Below, piece after piece: positions 1-7,272 of a DNA stretch of 35,796 nucleotides. Origin of the DNA: a virus; IMG/VR virus record IMGVR_UViG_3300024264_000087, positions 1-35,796 of that record; one strand, given 5' to 3'. The notes below the pieces were generated by a model. It saw nothing but the letters and a program-made list of their open reading frames with translations. It ran no database searches and was not told the DNA's origin. Position numbers and translations under genes: made by a program. Every line of letters starts with the position of its first letter. Position 1 is the first letter of the stretch.

Positions 1-249
1 ATAGACCGAATCGGAGCTCATTGCAAATCACATAATAGAAATAGTATAGGTATATGCTATTGCGGAGGCGTTGAAGCAGATGGTAAGACTCCGAAGGATA
101 CTAGAACACAAGACCAAAAAGAAAGTCTCTTACACGTCCTTAAAACGTTAAAGGCGATGTATCCAGAGGCTATTATCTATTCACACAATGAGTTTGCTAA
201 TAAAGCATGCCCATCATTTAACGCTACAGAGGAGTATGAAAATATCTGA
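1..249 (+). CDS. N-acetylmuramoyl-L-alanine amidase (T7 lysozyme type), C-terminal part
   Basis: The frame is open from the first base of the window and ends at TGA 247-249, giving the last 82 residues of an endolysin. The fragment starts around IGAHCKSHNRNSIGICYCGG and ends with YSHNEFANKACPSF, which closely follow the type 2 amidase/PGRP fold of T7 gp3.5. In T7 lysozyme H122 and C130 bind zinc and K128 is catalytic. Here H62, K68 and C70 of the fragment keep exactly the same spacing. The first zinc histidine and the catalytic tyrosine would lie in the missing N-terminal part. The enzyme cleaves the bond between N-acetylmuramate and L-alanine in peptidoglycan. Its last 14 bases overlap the next gene, a probable membrane protein. 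T7 lysozyme also inhibits T7 RNA polymerase; nothing here shows whether this protein has a regulatory role. Confidence 0.9.
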   Translation: MDRIGAHCKSHNRNSIGICYCGGVEADGKTPKDTRTQDQKESLLHVLKTLKAMYPEAIIYSHNEFANKACPSFNATEEYENI

Positions 250-643
250 AAACACTGAGTTTAAGATTGATATAAAAACTGTAATTGGGATAATAATGTT
301 TACTGCTACAATAGTAGGAATGTATTATACTTTACAAGAAGACATAGCTGAAGCTAAAACATTACCACCAGTTGAAGTGTCTCGTTTAGAATATGAGCTA
401 AAAGAAAAATGGAACAAAGACATGATTATAGACTTAAAAGAAAGAGTTGATATGCTTGAGCAAGTTGACGATGTTGTGTTTGAGGAAATAAATGTTATTT
501 CTACTTTAATCAAAGATGGCACTGAAAACGATGGTAAATTAGAAGAATTGAACAAACAATTAGAAGCTTTAAAAAATAAAAAACCTAGTACTAGAGTTAT
601 AGTTAAAGAAGTTAAAGTAGATAAAAAAGGTAGGAAACTATGA
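236..643 (+). CDS. one-span coiled-coil membrane protein, possible inner spanin or lysis accessory
   Basis: This gene encodes 135 aa. I take ATG 236 as the start, overlapping the amidase stop by 14 bases. An upstream in-frame ATG at 188 would add a poor leader lying inside the amidase. Residues 15-33 (TVIGIIMFTATIVGMYYTL) form one clear membrane span. The rest is charged and helical with heptad-like spacing over about residues 47-115, then a basic tail. An N-terminal anchor followed by a long coiled coil, directly behind an endolysin, is the layout of an inner-membrane spanin. No partner outer spanin lipoprotein was seen nested in or next to it. No family is recognised. A structural or holin-accessory role remains possible. 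Confidence 0.7.
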   Translation: MKISENTEFKIDIKTVIGIIMFTATIVGMYYTLQEDIAEAKTLPPVEVSRLEYELKEKWNKDMIIDLKERVDMLEQVDDVVFEEINVISTLIKDGTENDGKLEELNKQLEALKNKKPSTRVIVKEVKVDKKGRKL

Positions 644-978
644 TAAGCGGTTTATCTTGTTGGAAAGGTTATGAAAGAGTTCCTGGCACAAGTCCAGGTT
701 CAAAAGGTAGCTGTGCAAGATCAAGTGGTCCTTCGCTTCGTAAAACAACAAAAGGTAAAGGTAGAAACTTTTTATCAGTAAAAGAAGGAGCTGGTATGAC
801 AGCCGCTGGAAGAAAAAAATACAAAGCTAAAAACCCAGGAAGCACTTTATCAGCACCTGTAACAGGTAAGGTTAAACCAGGTAGCAAAGCAGCTAAAAGA
901 AGAAAATCATTTTGCGCTAGATCAAAAGGATGGACTGGTGAAAGAGGTAAAGCAGCTAGAAAAAGATGGAAATGTTAA
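640..978 (+). CDS. small Lys/Arg/Cys-rich protein of the 'RRKSFCARS' type
   Basis: This 112-aa protein is very basic and glycine- and serine-rich, with four cysteines (C7, C25, C92, C112). The core at about 42-97 runs RNFLSVKEGAGMTAAGRKKY, then NPGSTLSAPVTGKVKPGSKA and KRRKSFCARS. From memory, this core recurs in marine phages and large DNA viruses as a conserved domain of unknown function (DUF6321-like). It starts with ATG overlapping the previous stop by four bases (ATGA), so translation is probably coupled. The charge suggests DNA or RNA contact, possibly condensation of packaged DNA, but that is inference. Two similar small basic Cys proteins close the same late unit at 34137 and 34315. 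Confidence 0.75.
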   Translation: MISGLSCWKGYERVPGTSPGSKGSCARSSGPSLRKTTKGKGRNFLSVKEGAGMTAAGRKKYKAKNPGSTLSAPVTGKVKPGSKAAKRRKSFCARSKGWTGERGKAARKRWKC

Positions 979-987
979 AATAAAACT

Positions 988-3000
988 ATGGCTAAATTTA
1001 AACTAAACTCACCTATAAAAATAGATCCAGTTGCTAGATACGAAGTAGCTTTTCAACCAGACAATATTCAAGACGAATCAGGATTAGTTGCTAAAGCTAA
1101 TAAAAATGGCACTATGATCATTAATAAAAATATTCCTAAAGATTCTAAGCTTAGAAAAGAAGCAGAGTCTCATGAAGATCACCATTTGAAAGATATGATG
1201 GAAGGTAAACTAGACTATGATGGTGAAAAAGTTTATGAAAAAATAAGTACAGGTAAAGTTAAGGAGCATGATAGATCTAACTTTCAAGAGTCTGATAGAA
1301 ACTTGCCTTGGGAAAAAGAAGCTTATAAAGCCGGTGAAAAACAAGAACAAAAAGATATGAGACCAAATCCAAACAAATTAGATAGCGCTCCGAACATGTA
1401 CGAAAGAGATACTCCACTAGCTTTCCAAAAAATGGGATCAAGACACGAGCCTGGCAGAGAATCAGATGTTAATAAAATATCTCATAATGAAAACTTTGGG
1501 CCATCTATGAAAAAAAGTTGGAATACTTCTCCATTTCCTAAAAAAGAAGGAGGCCCAGGTGGTAATGTTTCAGTTATAACTGGAGCTGCTCCAAATGCAA
1601 CTCCTTCAGGAGTTACAGAAGCCAAAAAATTATTTAAGGATATTAAAGACTATAATGAAAATAGTTTAACATCTATAGGTCAAGAAGCAACAAATCCAGA
1701 TTTTACTTTTAAAGGCCTTGATGGTGAGATGTATAGTAACAAAGCTGATTATTTAAAAGCAAGTCAAAAAGCTTTAAACGAAACAAATCAAAAAAATGTA
1801 AATAGAGTTTTAGATTCTTTTAAAGGAGATAATGAAGCTGAGGGAGGGGGTTATGGCTTTGGTTCTGGTGTTAATCCAGTCAACAAAGAACAGAATTACA
1901 CTTCTAAAGATTTTGAAAAAGGATTACTTATTTCAGGTATACCAGGAAGTAATAAAGGATTAAAAGACATGAGCGTTAAAGAGTACGATGCTTTAGAGTT
2001 TCCAAGTGATAATCCAGATCAAGTTAGTACTCTTACACCTAGAATAAATAAAAATAACAAAGATACTAAATATGTTGATAAGCGTTATCTACAAGAAAGT
2101 GATGATCTTGCTGTAGAAAATTTTGGATTTAATATAGGTGGTAGAAGTAAATTTGAACCTATCAATGTTAAGAAGTTTAATACTGCAACTTTCGACGCTA
2201 ATAAAGGTATGGTAAAAACTGATATGGCAGCTGATAATAGTGGCAAATTAGACGCTAGCAAAACCAAAGCTGATTTTGTTAATGTTATGACTCCAGAGAT
2301 ACAAATAAAAGATATTGAAGGTGAAACTCGTTTTAAAGATGATTTAAAAGTTAATGAAAAACTTTCAGATCTAAGCGTTAATAGACAATTATCTACAAAC
2401 AGAGGGCAGAAAAAAGGAGCAAAACCAGGTAACCTTTTCAAAAAAAGATTAATTAAAAGACCGGTTCAAAAGCTAAGTGGTGTTGTAGATTTAGATATGT
2501 CAGGTAAAATAGATAGTGATATAGAAAGAAACTCAAACGCTTTTACTGGAGGAAATATAGAACGTGGTAGTAAGGCTAAAATATATTCAAATAGAAGAGA
2601 TGCTAGAAGATCTACAAAAGGTAGAAAACAAGCAGTAGAAGGAGCAGGCTTAAAAAATATTGGTAGAATAAAAACTAAAGCATTGCAAGGTAGAGATTTT
2701 GAATATACTAAAAACGGTGAAGTAATATCAGAAAAAGATTTTATTGATAAAGCTTCTTTCAATAGAAATAACTTGAAAAAAGATGAGAATATTTATAACA
2801 CTGGGCAGTTAAATGCTGGTGCTGGTATTACAAGTTTAAAAGGGGATAACAGCTTTGCAAATAAGTTTAAAGTTAACTATCCTTCTGTAACTGGACAAGG
2901 TAAGATTGATAGATTAACTCAAGAACAAACAAAAAATATTAATTTTGATCAATATTCTAGAAGACAAAAGAGAAGAATTAACAAAAAAATTAACAAATAA
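988..3000 (+). CDS. 670-aa protein with N-terminal HEDHH zincin-like motif; probable virion-associated protein
   Basis: Residues 62-66 read HEDHH, which fits the HExxH zinc-binding and catalytic motif. A WEKEAY block at 108-113 could supply the third ligand (Glu), as in gluzincins. The short spacing and the LPWEKEAY signature resemble small phage metallopeptidase-like domains that I recall only loosely. The remaining roughly 550 residues are hydrophilic, rich in Asn, Lys and Gly, with low complexity and no domain I recognise. There is no signal peptide or membrane span. The gene lies between the lysis-type genes and the holin, nine bases after its neighbour, and is read in the late direction. 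A structural protein carrying a protease-like head is the best guess. Whether the metal site is active cannot be told from sequence alone. Confidence 0.7.
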   Translation: MAKFKLNSPIKIDPVARYEVAFQPDNIQDESGLVAKANKNGTMIINKNIPKDSKLRKEAESHEDHHLKDMMEGKLDYDGEKVYEKISTGKVKEHDRSNFQESDRNLPWEKEAYKAGEKQEQKDMRPNPNKLDSAPNMYERDTPLAFQKMGSRHEPGRESDVNKISHNENFGPSMKKSWNTSPFPKKEGGPGGNVSVITGAAPNATPSGVTEAKKLFKDIKDYNENSLTSIGQEATNPDFTFKGLDGEMYSNKADYLKASQKALNETNQKNVNRVLDSFKGDNEAEGGGYGFGSGVNPVNKEQNYTSKDFEKGLLISGIPGSNKGLKDMSVKEYDALEFPSDNPDQVSTLTPRINKNNKDTKYVDKRYLQESDDLAVENFGFNIGGRSKFEPINVKKFNTATFDANKGMVKTDMAADNSGKLDASKTKADFVNVMTPEIQIKDIEGETRFKDDLKVNEKLSDLSVNRQLSTNRGQKKGAKPGNLFKKRLIKRPVQKLSGVVDLDMSGKIDSDIERNSNAFTGGNIERGSKAKIYSNRRDARRSTKGRKQAVEGAGLKNIGRIKTKALQGRDFEYTKNGEVISEKDFIDKASFNRNNLKKDENIYNTGQLNAGAGITSLKGDNSFANKFKVNYPSVTGQGKIDRLTQEQTKNINFDQYSRRQKRRINKKINK

Positions 3001-3003
3001 GTA

Positions 3004-3456
3004 ATGTCTGAAAAAAAATCATTTAAAGAGACTAAAATAGGTGCTTTTTTATCTAGCAAAGCTCCTAAGGTTTTACAAGCATTAGGCGATGTGCTACCTA
3101 ACCAAGGAACACTTGGTGTAGTAAAAAATCTTATATCAAGTGATAGTAAGATTAAGGCGGTTGATAAAGAACAAGCTATGAAGCTTATAGAACAAGATAT
3201 AGCTGAAATGAAAGAGGTTTCTAGTAGATGGAGATCTGATATGAAGTCAGACTCTTGGTTAAGTAAAAACACTAGACCTTTAGCTTTGATATTTTTAACT
3301 GGTTCAGCTGTGTTTATGATGGCTGTGGATTCTTTTCATTTACAGTTCGAAGTTGATGAAGCATGGATAAACTTATTAAAAACATTGCTGGTAACAGTTT
3401 ACGTAGCATACTTCGGAAGTCGTGGTGCTGAAAAAATAACAAAAATAAATAAATAA
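3004..3456 (+). CDS. holin of the 3TM superfamily (GTA_holin_3TM-like)
   Basis: This gene encodes 150 aa, within the usual range of the family. Residues 71-91 (EVSSRWRSDMKSDSWLSKNT then R) match the hallmark SRWxxDMxSDSWLSKNxRP of the GTA/3TM holin family. It is followed by a span at 92-109, an acidic loop, and a second span at 121-138 with the family ending VYVAYFGSRGAEK. The N-terminal half is amphipathic and probably supplies the third membrane-associated segment. The protein would form holes in the inner membrane that release the amidase encoded at the start of the window. It begins three bases after the previous stop with no Shine-Dalgarno sequence. This is one of the more certain family calls here. 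Confidence 0.88.
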   Translation: MSEKKSFKETKIGAFLSSKAPKVLQALGDVLPNQGTLGVVKNLISSDSKIKAVDKEQAMKLIEQDIAEMKEVSSRWRSDMKSDSWLSKNTRPLALIFLTGSAVFMMAVDSFHLQFEVDEAWINLLKTLLVTVYVAYFGSRGAEKITKINK

Positions 3457-3458
3457 AA

Positions 3459-3731
3459 ATGGACGGTTTACAAGGAAATATGATGGCTCAACCAAGAATG
3501 TTTGGTCATGATGCCGTAGCTTTAACTGCTGGAACAGGCGCGATAGCAAACACAGAAAAAAGAGGTGTTGTAATATATAACGGTGGATCAGCACAATCTA
3601 TTACTATAACAACAGAAGCTGGTAATGACGTTATATTTAAAAATGTACAACCAGGAACAGTTGTAGGTGATAAAACGCCTATATTAGCTACTAAATTAAA
3701 AGTTGGAACAGATTGCGTAGCTATATACTAA
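3459..3731 (+). CDS. small beta-rich protein, possible capsid decoration or virion protein
   Basis: This 90-aa protein alternates short beta strands with Gly/Thr turns (for example RGVVIYNGGSAQSITITT and a C-terminal KLKVGTDCVAIY). It has no membrane span and no catalytic motif. Small beta-sandwich proteins of this sort with a 'values at undefined state' look are common among phage virion and decoration proteins. It starts with ATG two bases after the holin stop, so it is part of the same transcript. The family is not recognised. The call rests on fold-like pattern and context only. Confidence 0.6.
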   Translation: MDGLQGNMMAQPRMFGHDAVALTAGTGAIANTEKRGVVIYNGGSAQSITITTEAGNDVIFKNVQPGTVVGDKTPILATKLKVGTDCVAIY

Positions 3732-3756
3732 CAACAATAAAATTAAATAAAATTAA

Positions 3757-4017
3757 ATGAGTAAAGTAACGGTAGATTCTGGAATACTTGATGAAAAAGA
3801 ATTCACACAGGTAAAAAAAGAGCAAGACAAGGTAAATAGTATATTAGCTGAAATAGGTTATATAGAGTCTAAAAAACACGCATTATTACACGAGTTGGCA
3901 GACACAAACGAGGTTGTAAATAATACTAAAAAAGTATTAGAAGAGAAGTACGGATCAATAAGTATTGATTTACTCACTGGTAAGTGGAAACGAGTAAACG
4001 ATAAAGAAAATGTCTAA
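3757..4017 (+). CDS. small coiled-coil protein of unknown function
   Basis: This 86-aa protein is strongly charged, with long predicted helices over about residues 10-70 and no cysteines or membrane span. It resembles the short helical proteins found next to structural genes in many marine phages, but I do not recognise a family. Its leader is only A, C and T (aataaaattaaataaaatta), a direct repeat of AAATTAA-like units. Its end overlaps the next gene by eight bases, consistent with coupled translation. Confidence 0.6.
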   Translation: MSKVTVDSGILDEKEFTQVKKEQDKVNSILAEIGYIESKKHALLHELADTNEVVNNTKKVLEEKYGSISIDLLTGKWKRVNDKENV

Positions 4018-4234
4018 TATTAGAAAAATAAGTATAGGTTCCGATTATAAAGATGGAGCTATGCACTATTCGTGTGGTCAAGAAGTTTATGGAGGTCATG
4101 TAATATCTAATATACTACACGATGAAAAAGATGAGTCTTATAATATATTTATAACCAAGTCTAATGAAGTTTTGCCGTGGAAAAAATTTAATAAAAATAT
4201 GGCAATATCAGTAGAGTACGATTTAAAGTACTAA
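4010..4234 (+). CDS. small conserved phage protein of unknown function
   Basis: This gene encodes 74 aa, with the notable stretch YKDGAMHYSCGQEVYGGHV near the N-terminus and a basic-aromatic centre. The alternating hydrophobic pattern suggests a small beta-rich domain. No catalytic signature is visible. It overlaps the gene before it by eight bases and the gene after it by one base (TAATG), so it is embedded in a coupled run of small genes leading to the terminase. I do not recognise the function. Confidence 0.6.
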   Translation: MSNIRKISIGSDYKDGAMHYSCGQEVYGGHVISNILHDEKDESYNIFITKSNEVLPWKKFNKNMAISVEYDLKY

Positions 4235-4827
4235 TGAGAAGCTTATATAATTTTATTGTTAAGCCATTAAGTAAAAGGTATGATAATGCAAAGAAGATCA
4301 ATGATAAAACCCTCATTGTTAACACTAGTATTAAAAATCATAAGTTTGTTAGTAAAAAAGCTATTATTGTTTCTACGCCATCAGCTTTTGAAACTAAAAT
4401 AAAAGTAGGTGACATTGTATATGTGCACCACAATATTTTTAGAAGATGGTATGATAACAAAGGTAGAGAAAGAAATAGTTCTCTATATTTTAAAGATAAT
4501 TTATGGTTATGTAGTGTAGATCAAATATACATGTATAACAATAAGCCTTTTAATGATTATTGTTTTTTAATGCCAGTTTTAAATACTGACACTCTAAGCA
4601 TCAATAAAGAAAAACCTAATGTTGGTATAGTTAAATATAGTAACAACACCTTAGAAGCTCTAGGAATAACAACTGGAGCAAGTGTAACGTTCACACCTAA
4701 CTCAGAATTTGAGTTTATTATAAATAATGAACGACTCTATTGTATGAAATCTAATGATATAGCTATTTTAAATGGGAACGAAGGAAACGAGAAAGAATAT
4801 AATCCAAGCTGGGCGAAAAGCAGTTGA
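4234..4827 (+). CDS. GroES-like co-chaperonin-type protein with two barrel units
   Basis: This gene encodes 197 aa. Residues 25-115 follow the GroES barrel pattern: a strand with IIVSTPS, the turn VGDIVYVHHNIFRRW at 58-72 where GroES has its V.GD.V strand, and a Tyr-rich closing strand. Residues 128-180 repeat the idea: VGIVKYSN, GASVTFTPNSEFEFIINNER and YCMKSNDIAIL, the usual end of the phage GroES-like family. T4 gp31 and similar phage proteins replace host GroES to fold the capsid protein. A helper for the capsid protein made from 10854 would fit, but the mobile-loop residues that bind GroEL are not obvious. The last 56 bases overlap the next gene. Confidence 0.6.
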   Translation: MRSLYNFIVKPLSKRYDNAKKINDKTLIVNTSIKNHKFVSKKAIIVSTPSAFETKIKVGDIVYVHHNIFRRWYDNKGRERNSSLYFKDNLWLCSVDQIYMYNNKPFNDYCFLMPVLNTDTLSINKEKPNVGIVKYSNNTLEALGITTGASVTFTPNSEFEFIINNERLYCMKSNDIAILNGNEGNEKEYNPSWAKSS

Positions 4828-5050
4828 TGAGTTGATTAAAGTGGCTGAAGAAAAAATTATTACACATACTGAAGAAGATGTTTCAGCTGATAGACTTAAA
4901 AACGCGGCTGCTACAAAAAAACTTTGTATTATGGATGCTTTTGAAATACTGCAAAGAATAGAAGAAGAAGAGGATATATTAAATGAAAAACCTAAAGAAG
5001 TTAAAGAACAAAAAGTTTTTAAAGGTTTTGCGGAAGGGAGAAGCAAGTGA
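4772..5050 (+). CDS. probable terminase small subunit
   Basis: This 92-aa protein is nearly all helical and charged, with no membrane span. The assignment rests mainly on position. It ends in the overlap GTGA with the large terminase (start GTG 5047, stop TGA 5048-5050), the arrangement expected for a co-translated small and large subunit. The N-terminal half (RKNIIQAGRKAVDELIKVAE) could form the helix-turn-helix or oligomerisation core that recognises packaging DNA. No specific small-terminase signature is seen, so another DNA-packaging accessory protein is possible. It overlaps the GroES-like gene by 56 bases. Confidence 0.5.
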   Translation: MGTKETRKNIIQAGRKAVDELIKVAEEKIITHTEEDVSADRLKNAAATKKLCIMDAFEILQRIEEEEDILNEKPKEVKEQKVFKGFAEGRSK

Positions 5051-7272
5051 GCCACGAACAAACTCTTTGGAAAGAAATTAAAGACGTTGTAAATCCTACA
5101 ATATTAAAAAACCAAAACCGTTTAAACAAGTGGGAATATGGATACAATGTGGAATATGATTTTATAGTAATAAGTAAAACTGGAAAAATTGGACAAGTCA
5201 TTGAAATACAGAATCTCAGGATTGCTTTACCAGCAACAGGTGAACCGTTTAAACGAAGCGAAAAAAAATCGGAACAATACTGGGAAAGAGAGGAATACCC
5301 TAAGGAGTTACAAAGAATAAAAACTAGATTTGACTGGGAAGAATACCCACTAGATTTTAAAGAAAAATGGTACGATTATATAGATAATGAATTTACTAGA
5401 CGAGAAGAAGGATTTTGGTTTTATAACAATGGTATTAATACTTACATTACTGGTACTCATTATATGTACCTGCAATGGTCAAAGATCGACATTGGAGCAC
5501 CAGACTATAGAGAGTCAAACAGACTCTTCTTTATATTTTGGGAAGCTTGCAAAGCAGATAACAGGTGTTACGGAATGTGCTATCTTAAAAACAGACGATC
5601 TGGATTTTCATTTATGTCCTCATCAGAGCTCGTTAATCAAGCTACAATATCAACTGACTCAAGGTTTGGTATACTCAGTAAGTCTGGAGCAGATGCCAAG
5701 AAAATGTTCACAGATAAAGTTGTACCCATATCAGTTAACTACCCGTTCTTTTTTAAACCCATTCAAGATGGTATGGACAGGCCGAAAACTGAACTGGCAT
5801 ATCGTGTTCCGGCATCAAAGCTTACTAGAAGAAAGCTTGAGTCGAATGAACAGCTTAGGGAACTAGATGGGCTTGATACAACTATTGACTGGAAAAACAC
5901 AGGTGATAACTCTTATGATGGTGAAAAGCTAAAGCTATTAGCTCATGATGAAAGTGGTAAATGGGAAAGACCTGATAATATATTAAACAACTGGAGAGTT
6001 ACAAAAACTACATTACGACTAGGATCAAGAATAGTAGGTAAATGTATGATGGGTAGTACTTCAAATGCATTAGACAAAGGTGGAGACAACTTCAAAAAAC
6101 TATACAACAATTCAGACGTTAATAACAGAAATAAAAACGGACAGACAGCTTCTGGGCTCTATAGCTTGTTCATACCTATGGAGTGGAACTACGAAGGATT
6201 CATGGATACTCATGGATTACCTATCTTCGTTGGAGGATCAAATCCAATCAAAACAATTGAAGGTACTACAATTACGACAGGCGTCATACAACATTGGGAA
6301 AATGAAGTCGAAGGTCTCAAGCACGACCAAGATGCTTTAAATGAATACTACAGACAGTTTCCAAGAACTGAGAAGCATGCCTTTAGAGACGAAACTAAAG
6401 ATAGTTTATTTAATTTAACAAGAATATATCAACAAATAGATTTTAATGAAGAGTTAAATAATTCTATAGATGTTGTAAAAGGTAATTTTGCTTGGGAAAA
6501 TGGAATAAAAGATACTAAAGTTATATTTCTTCCAAATAATAAAGGTAGATTTTTAATATCTTGGATACCTCCACTTAGTTTACAAAATAAATTATTTATA
6601 AAAAATGGAATCAAATATCCATCTAACGAACACATTGGAGCTTTTGGCTGTGACAGTTACGACATTAGCGGTACTGTGGATGGTAAGGGTAGTAAAGGAG
6701 CATTACATGGATTAACTAAGTTTAGCATGGAAGATGCTCCTTCAAATCAGTTTTTTCTTGAGTATATATCAAGACCTCAAACAGCTGAGATATTTTTTGA
6801 GGACGTTCTAATGGCTCTACATTTTTATGGGATGCCTATACTAGCAGAAAATAATAAACCTCGTCTATTGTATTATTTAAAAAGAAGAGGTTACAGAGGT
6901 TTCAGCATGAACAGACCTGATAAGATATACACAAAATTATCTACAACAGAAAGAGAAATAGGTGGAATACCTAACTCAAGTGAAGATATTAAGCAAGCAC
7001 ATGCAGCTGCTATAGAAAATTATATTGAAAACTATGTTGGTCAAATAGAAACTGGATATGGTAATATGTATTTTCAAAGAACACTAGACGATTGGGCTGG
7101 TTTTAATATAAATAACAGAACCAAGTATGATGCATCTATTAGTTCTGGATTATCTATTATGGCGTGTAACAAGAACAGATACAGGCCAACTGCTATAAGA
7201 ACTCAAAGTAAAATAGATTTAGGCATAAGCCGCTATAATAATGAAGGATCTTTTTCACAAATAATAAAATAA
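5047..7272 (+). CDS. terL: terminase large subunit (packaging ATPase and nuclease)
   Basis: This gene encodes 741 aa and starts with GTG overlapping the preceding stop. The N-terminal ATPase carries KNRRSGFS at 181-188 in the Walker A position; the usual lysine after glycine is replaced by Phe. A coupling-type block MGSTSNALDKGGDNFKKLY follows at about 335-355, as in terminases of crAss-like and marine phages. The C-terminal RNase H-like nuclease shows GCDSYD (D536, D539) for the first acidic site and YDASISSGLSIMA (D695) for the last. The enzyme cuts concatemeric DNA and pumps it into the prohead through the portal encoded directly downstream with no gap. Base composition falls sharply near 6400, roughly at the ATPase-nuclease boundary. 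Confidence 0.9.
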   Translation: MSHEQTLWKEIKDVVNPTILKNQNRLNKWEYGYNVEYDFIVISKTGKIGQVIEIQNLRIALPATGEPFKRSEKKSEQYWEREEYPKELQRIKTRFDWEEYPLDFKEKWYDYIDNEFTRREEGFWFYNNGINTYITGTHYMYLQWSKIDIGAPDYRESNRLFFIFWEACKADNRCYGMCYLKNRRSGFSFMSSSELVNQATISTDSRFGILSKSGADAKKMFTDKVVPISVNYPFFFKPIQDGMDRPKTELAYRVPASKLTRRKLESNEQLRELDGLDTTIDWKNTGDNSYDGEKLKLLAHDESGKWERPDNILNNWRVTKTTLRLGSRIVGKCMMGSTSNALDKGGDNFKKLYNNSDVNNRNKNGQTASGLYSLFIPMEWNYEGFMDTHGLPIFVGGSNPIKTIEGTTITTGVIQHWENEVEGLKHDQDALNEYYRQFPRTEKHAFRDETKDSLFNLTRIYQQIDFNEELNNSIDVVKGNFAWENGIKDTKVIFLPNNKGRFLISWIPPLSLQNKLFIKNGIKYPSNEHIGAFGCDSYDISGTVDGKGSKGALHGLTKFSMEDAPSNQFFLEYISRPQTAEIFFEDVLMALHFYGMPILAENNKPRLLYYLKRRGYRGFSMNRPDKIYTKLSTTEREIGGIPNSSEDIKQAHAAAIENYIENYVGQIETGYGNMYFQRTLDDWAGFNINNRTKYDASISSGLSIMACNKNRYRPTAIRTQSKIDLGISRYNNEGSFSQIIK

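Noticed and set aside
188-235. Upstream ATG 188 as start of the coiled-coil membrane protein
   Set aside because: It would lie deep in the amidase and add 16 His-rich residues before the natural MKISENTEF start; ATG 236 gives the usual short overlap.
5387-5866. 159-aa open frame inside the large terminase, same strand
   Set aside because: It runs in another frame through conserved ATPase motifs of terL, has no leader or spacing of its own, and is explained by the less A/T-biased codons of that part of terL.
6080-6340. 86-aa open frame inside terL
   Set aside because: It is an out-of-frame shadow of the terminase with no coding context.
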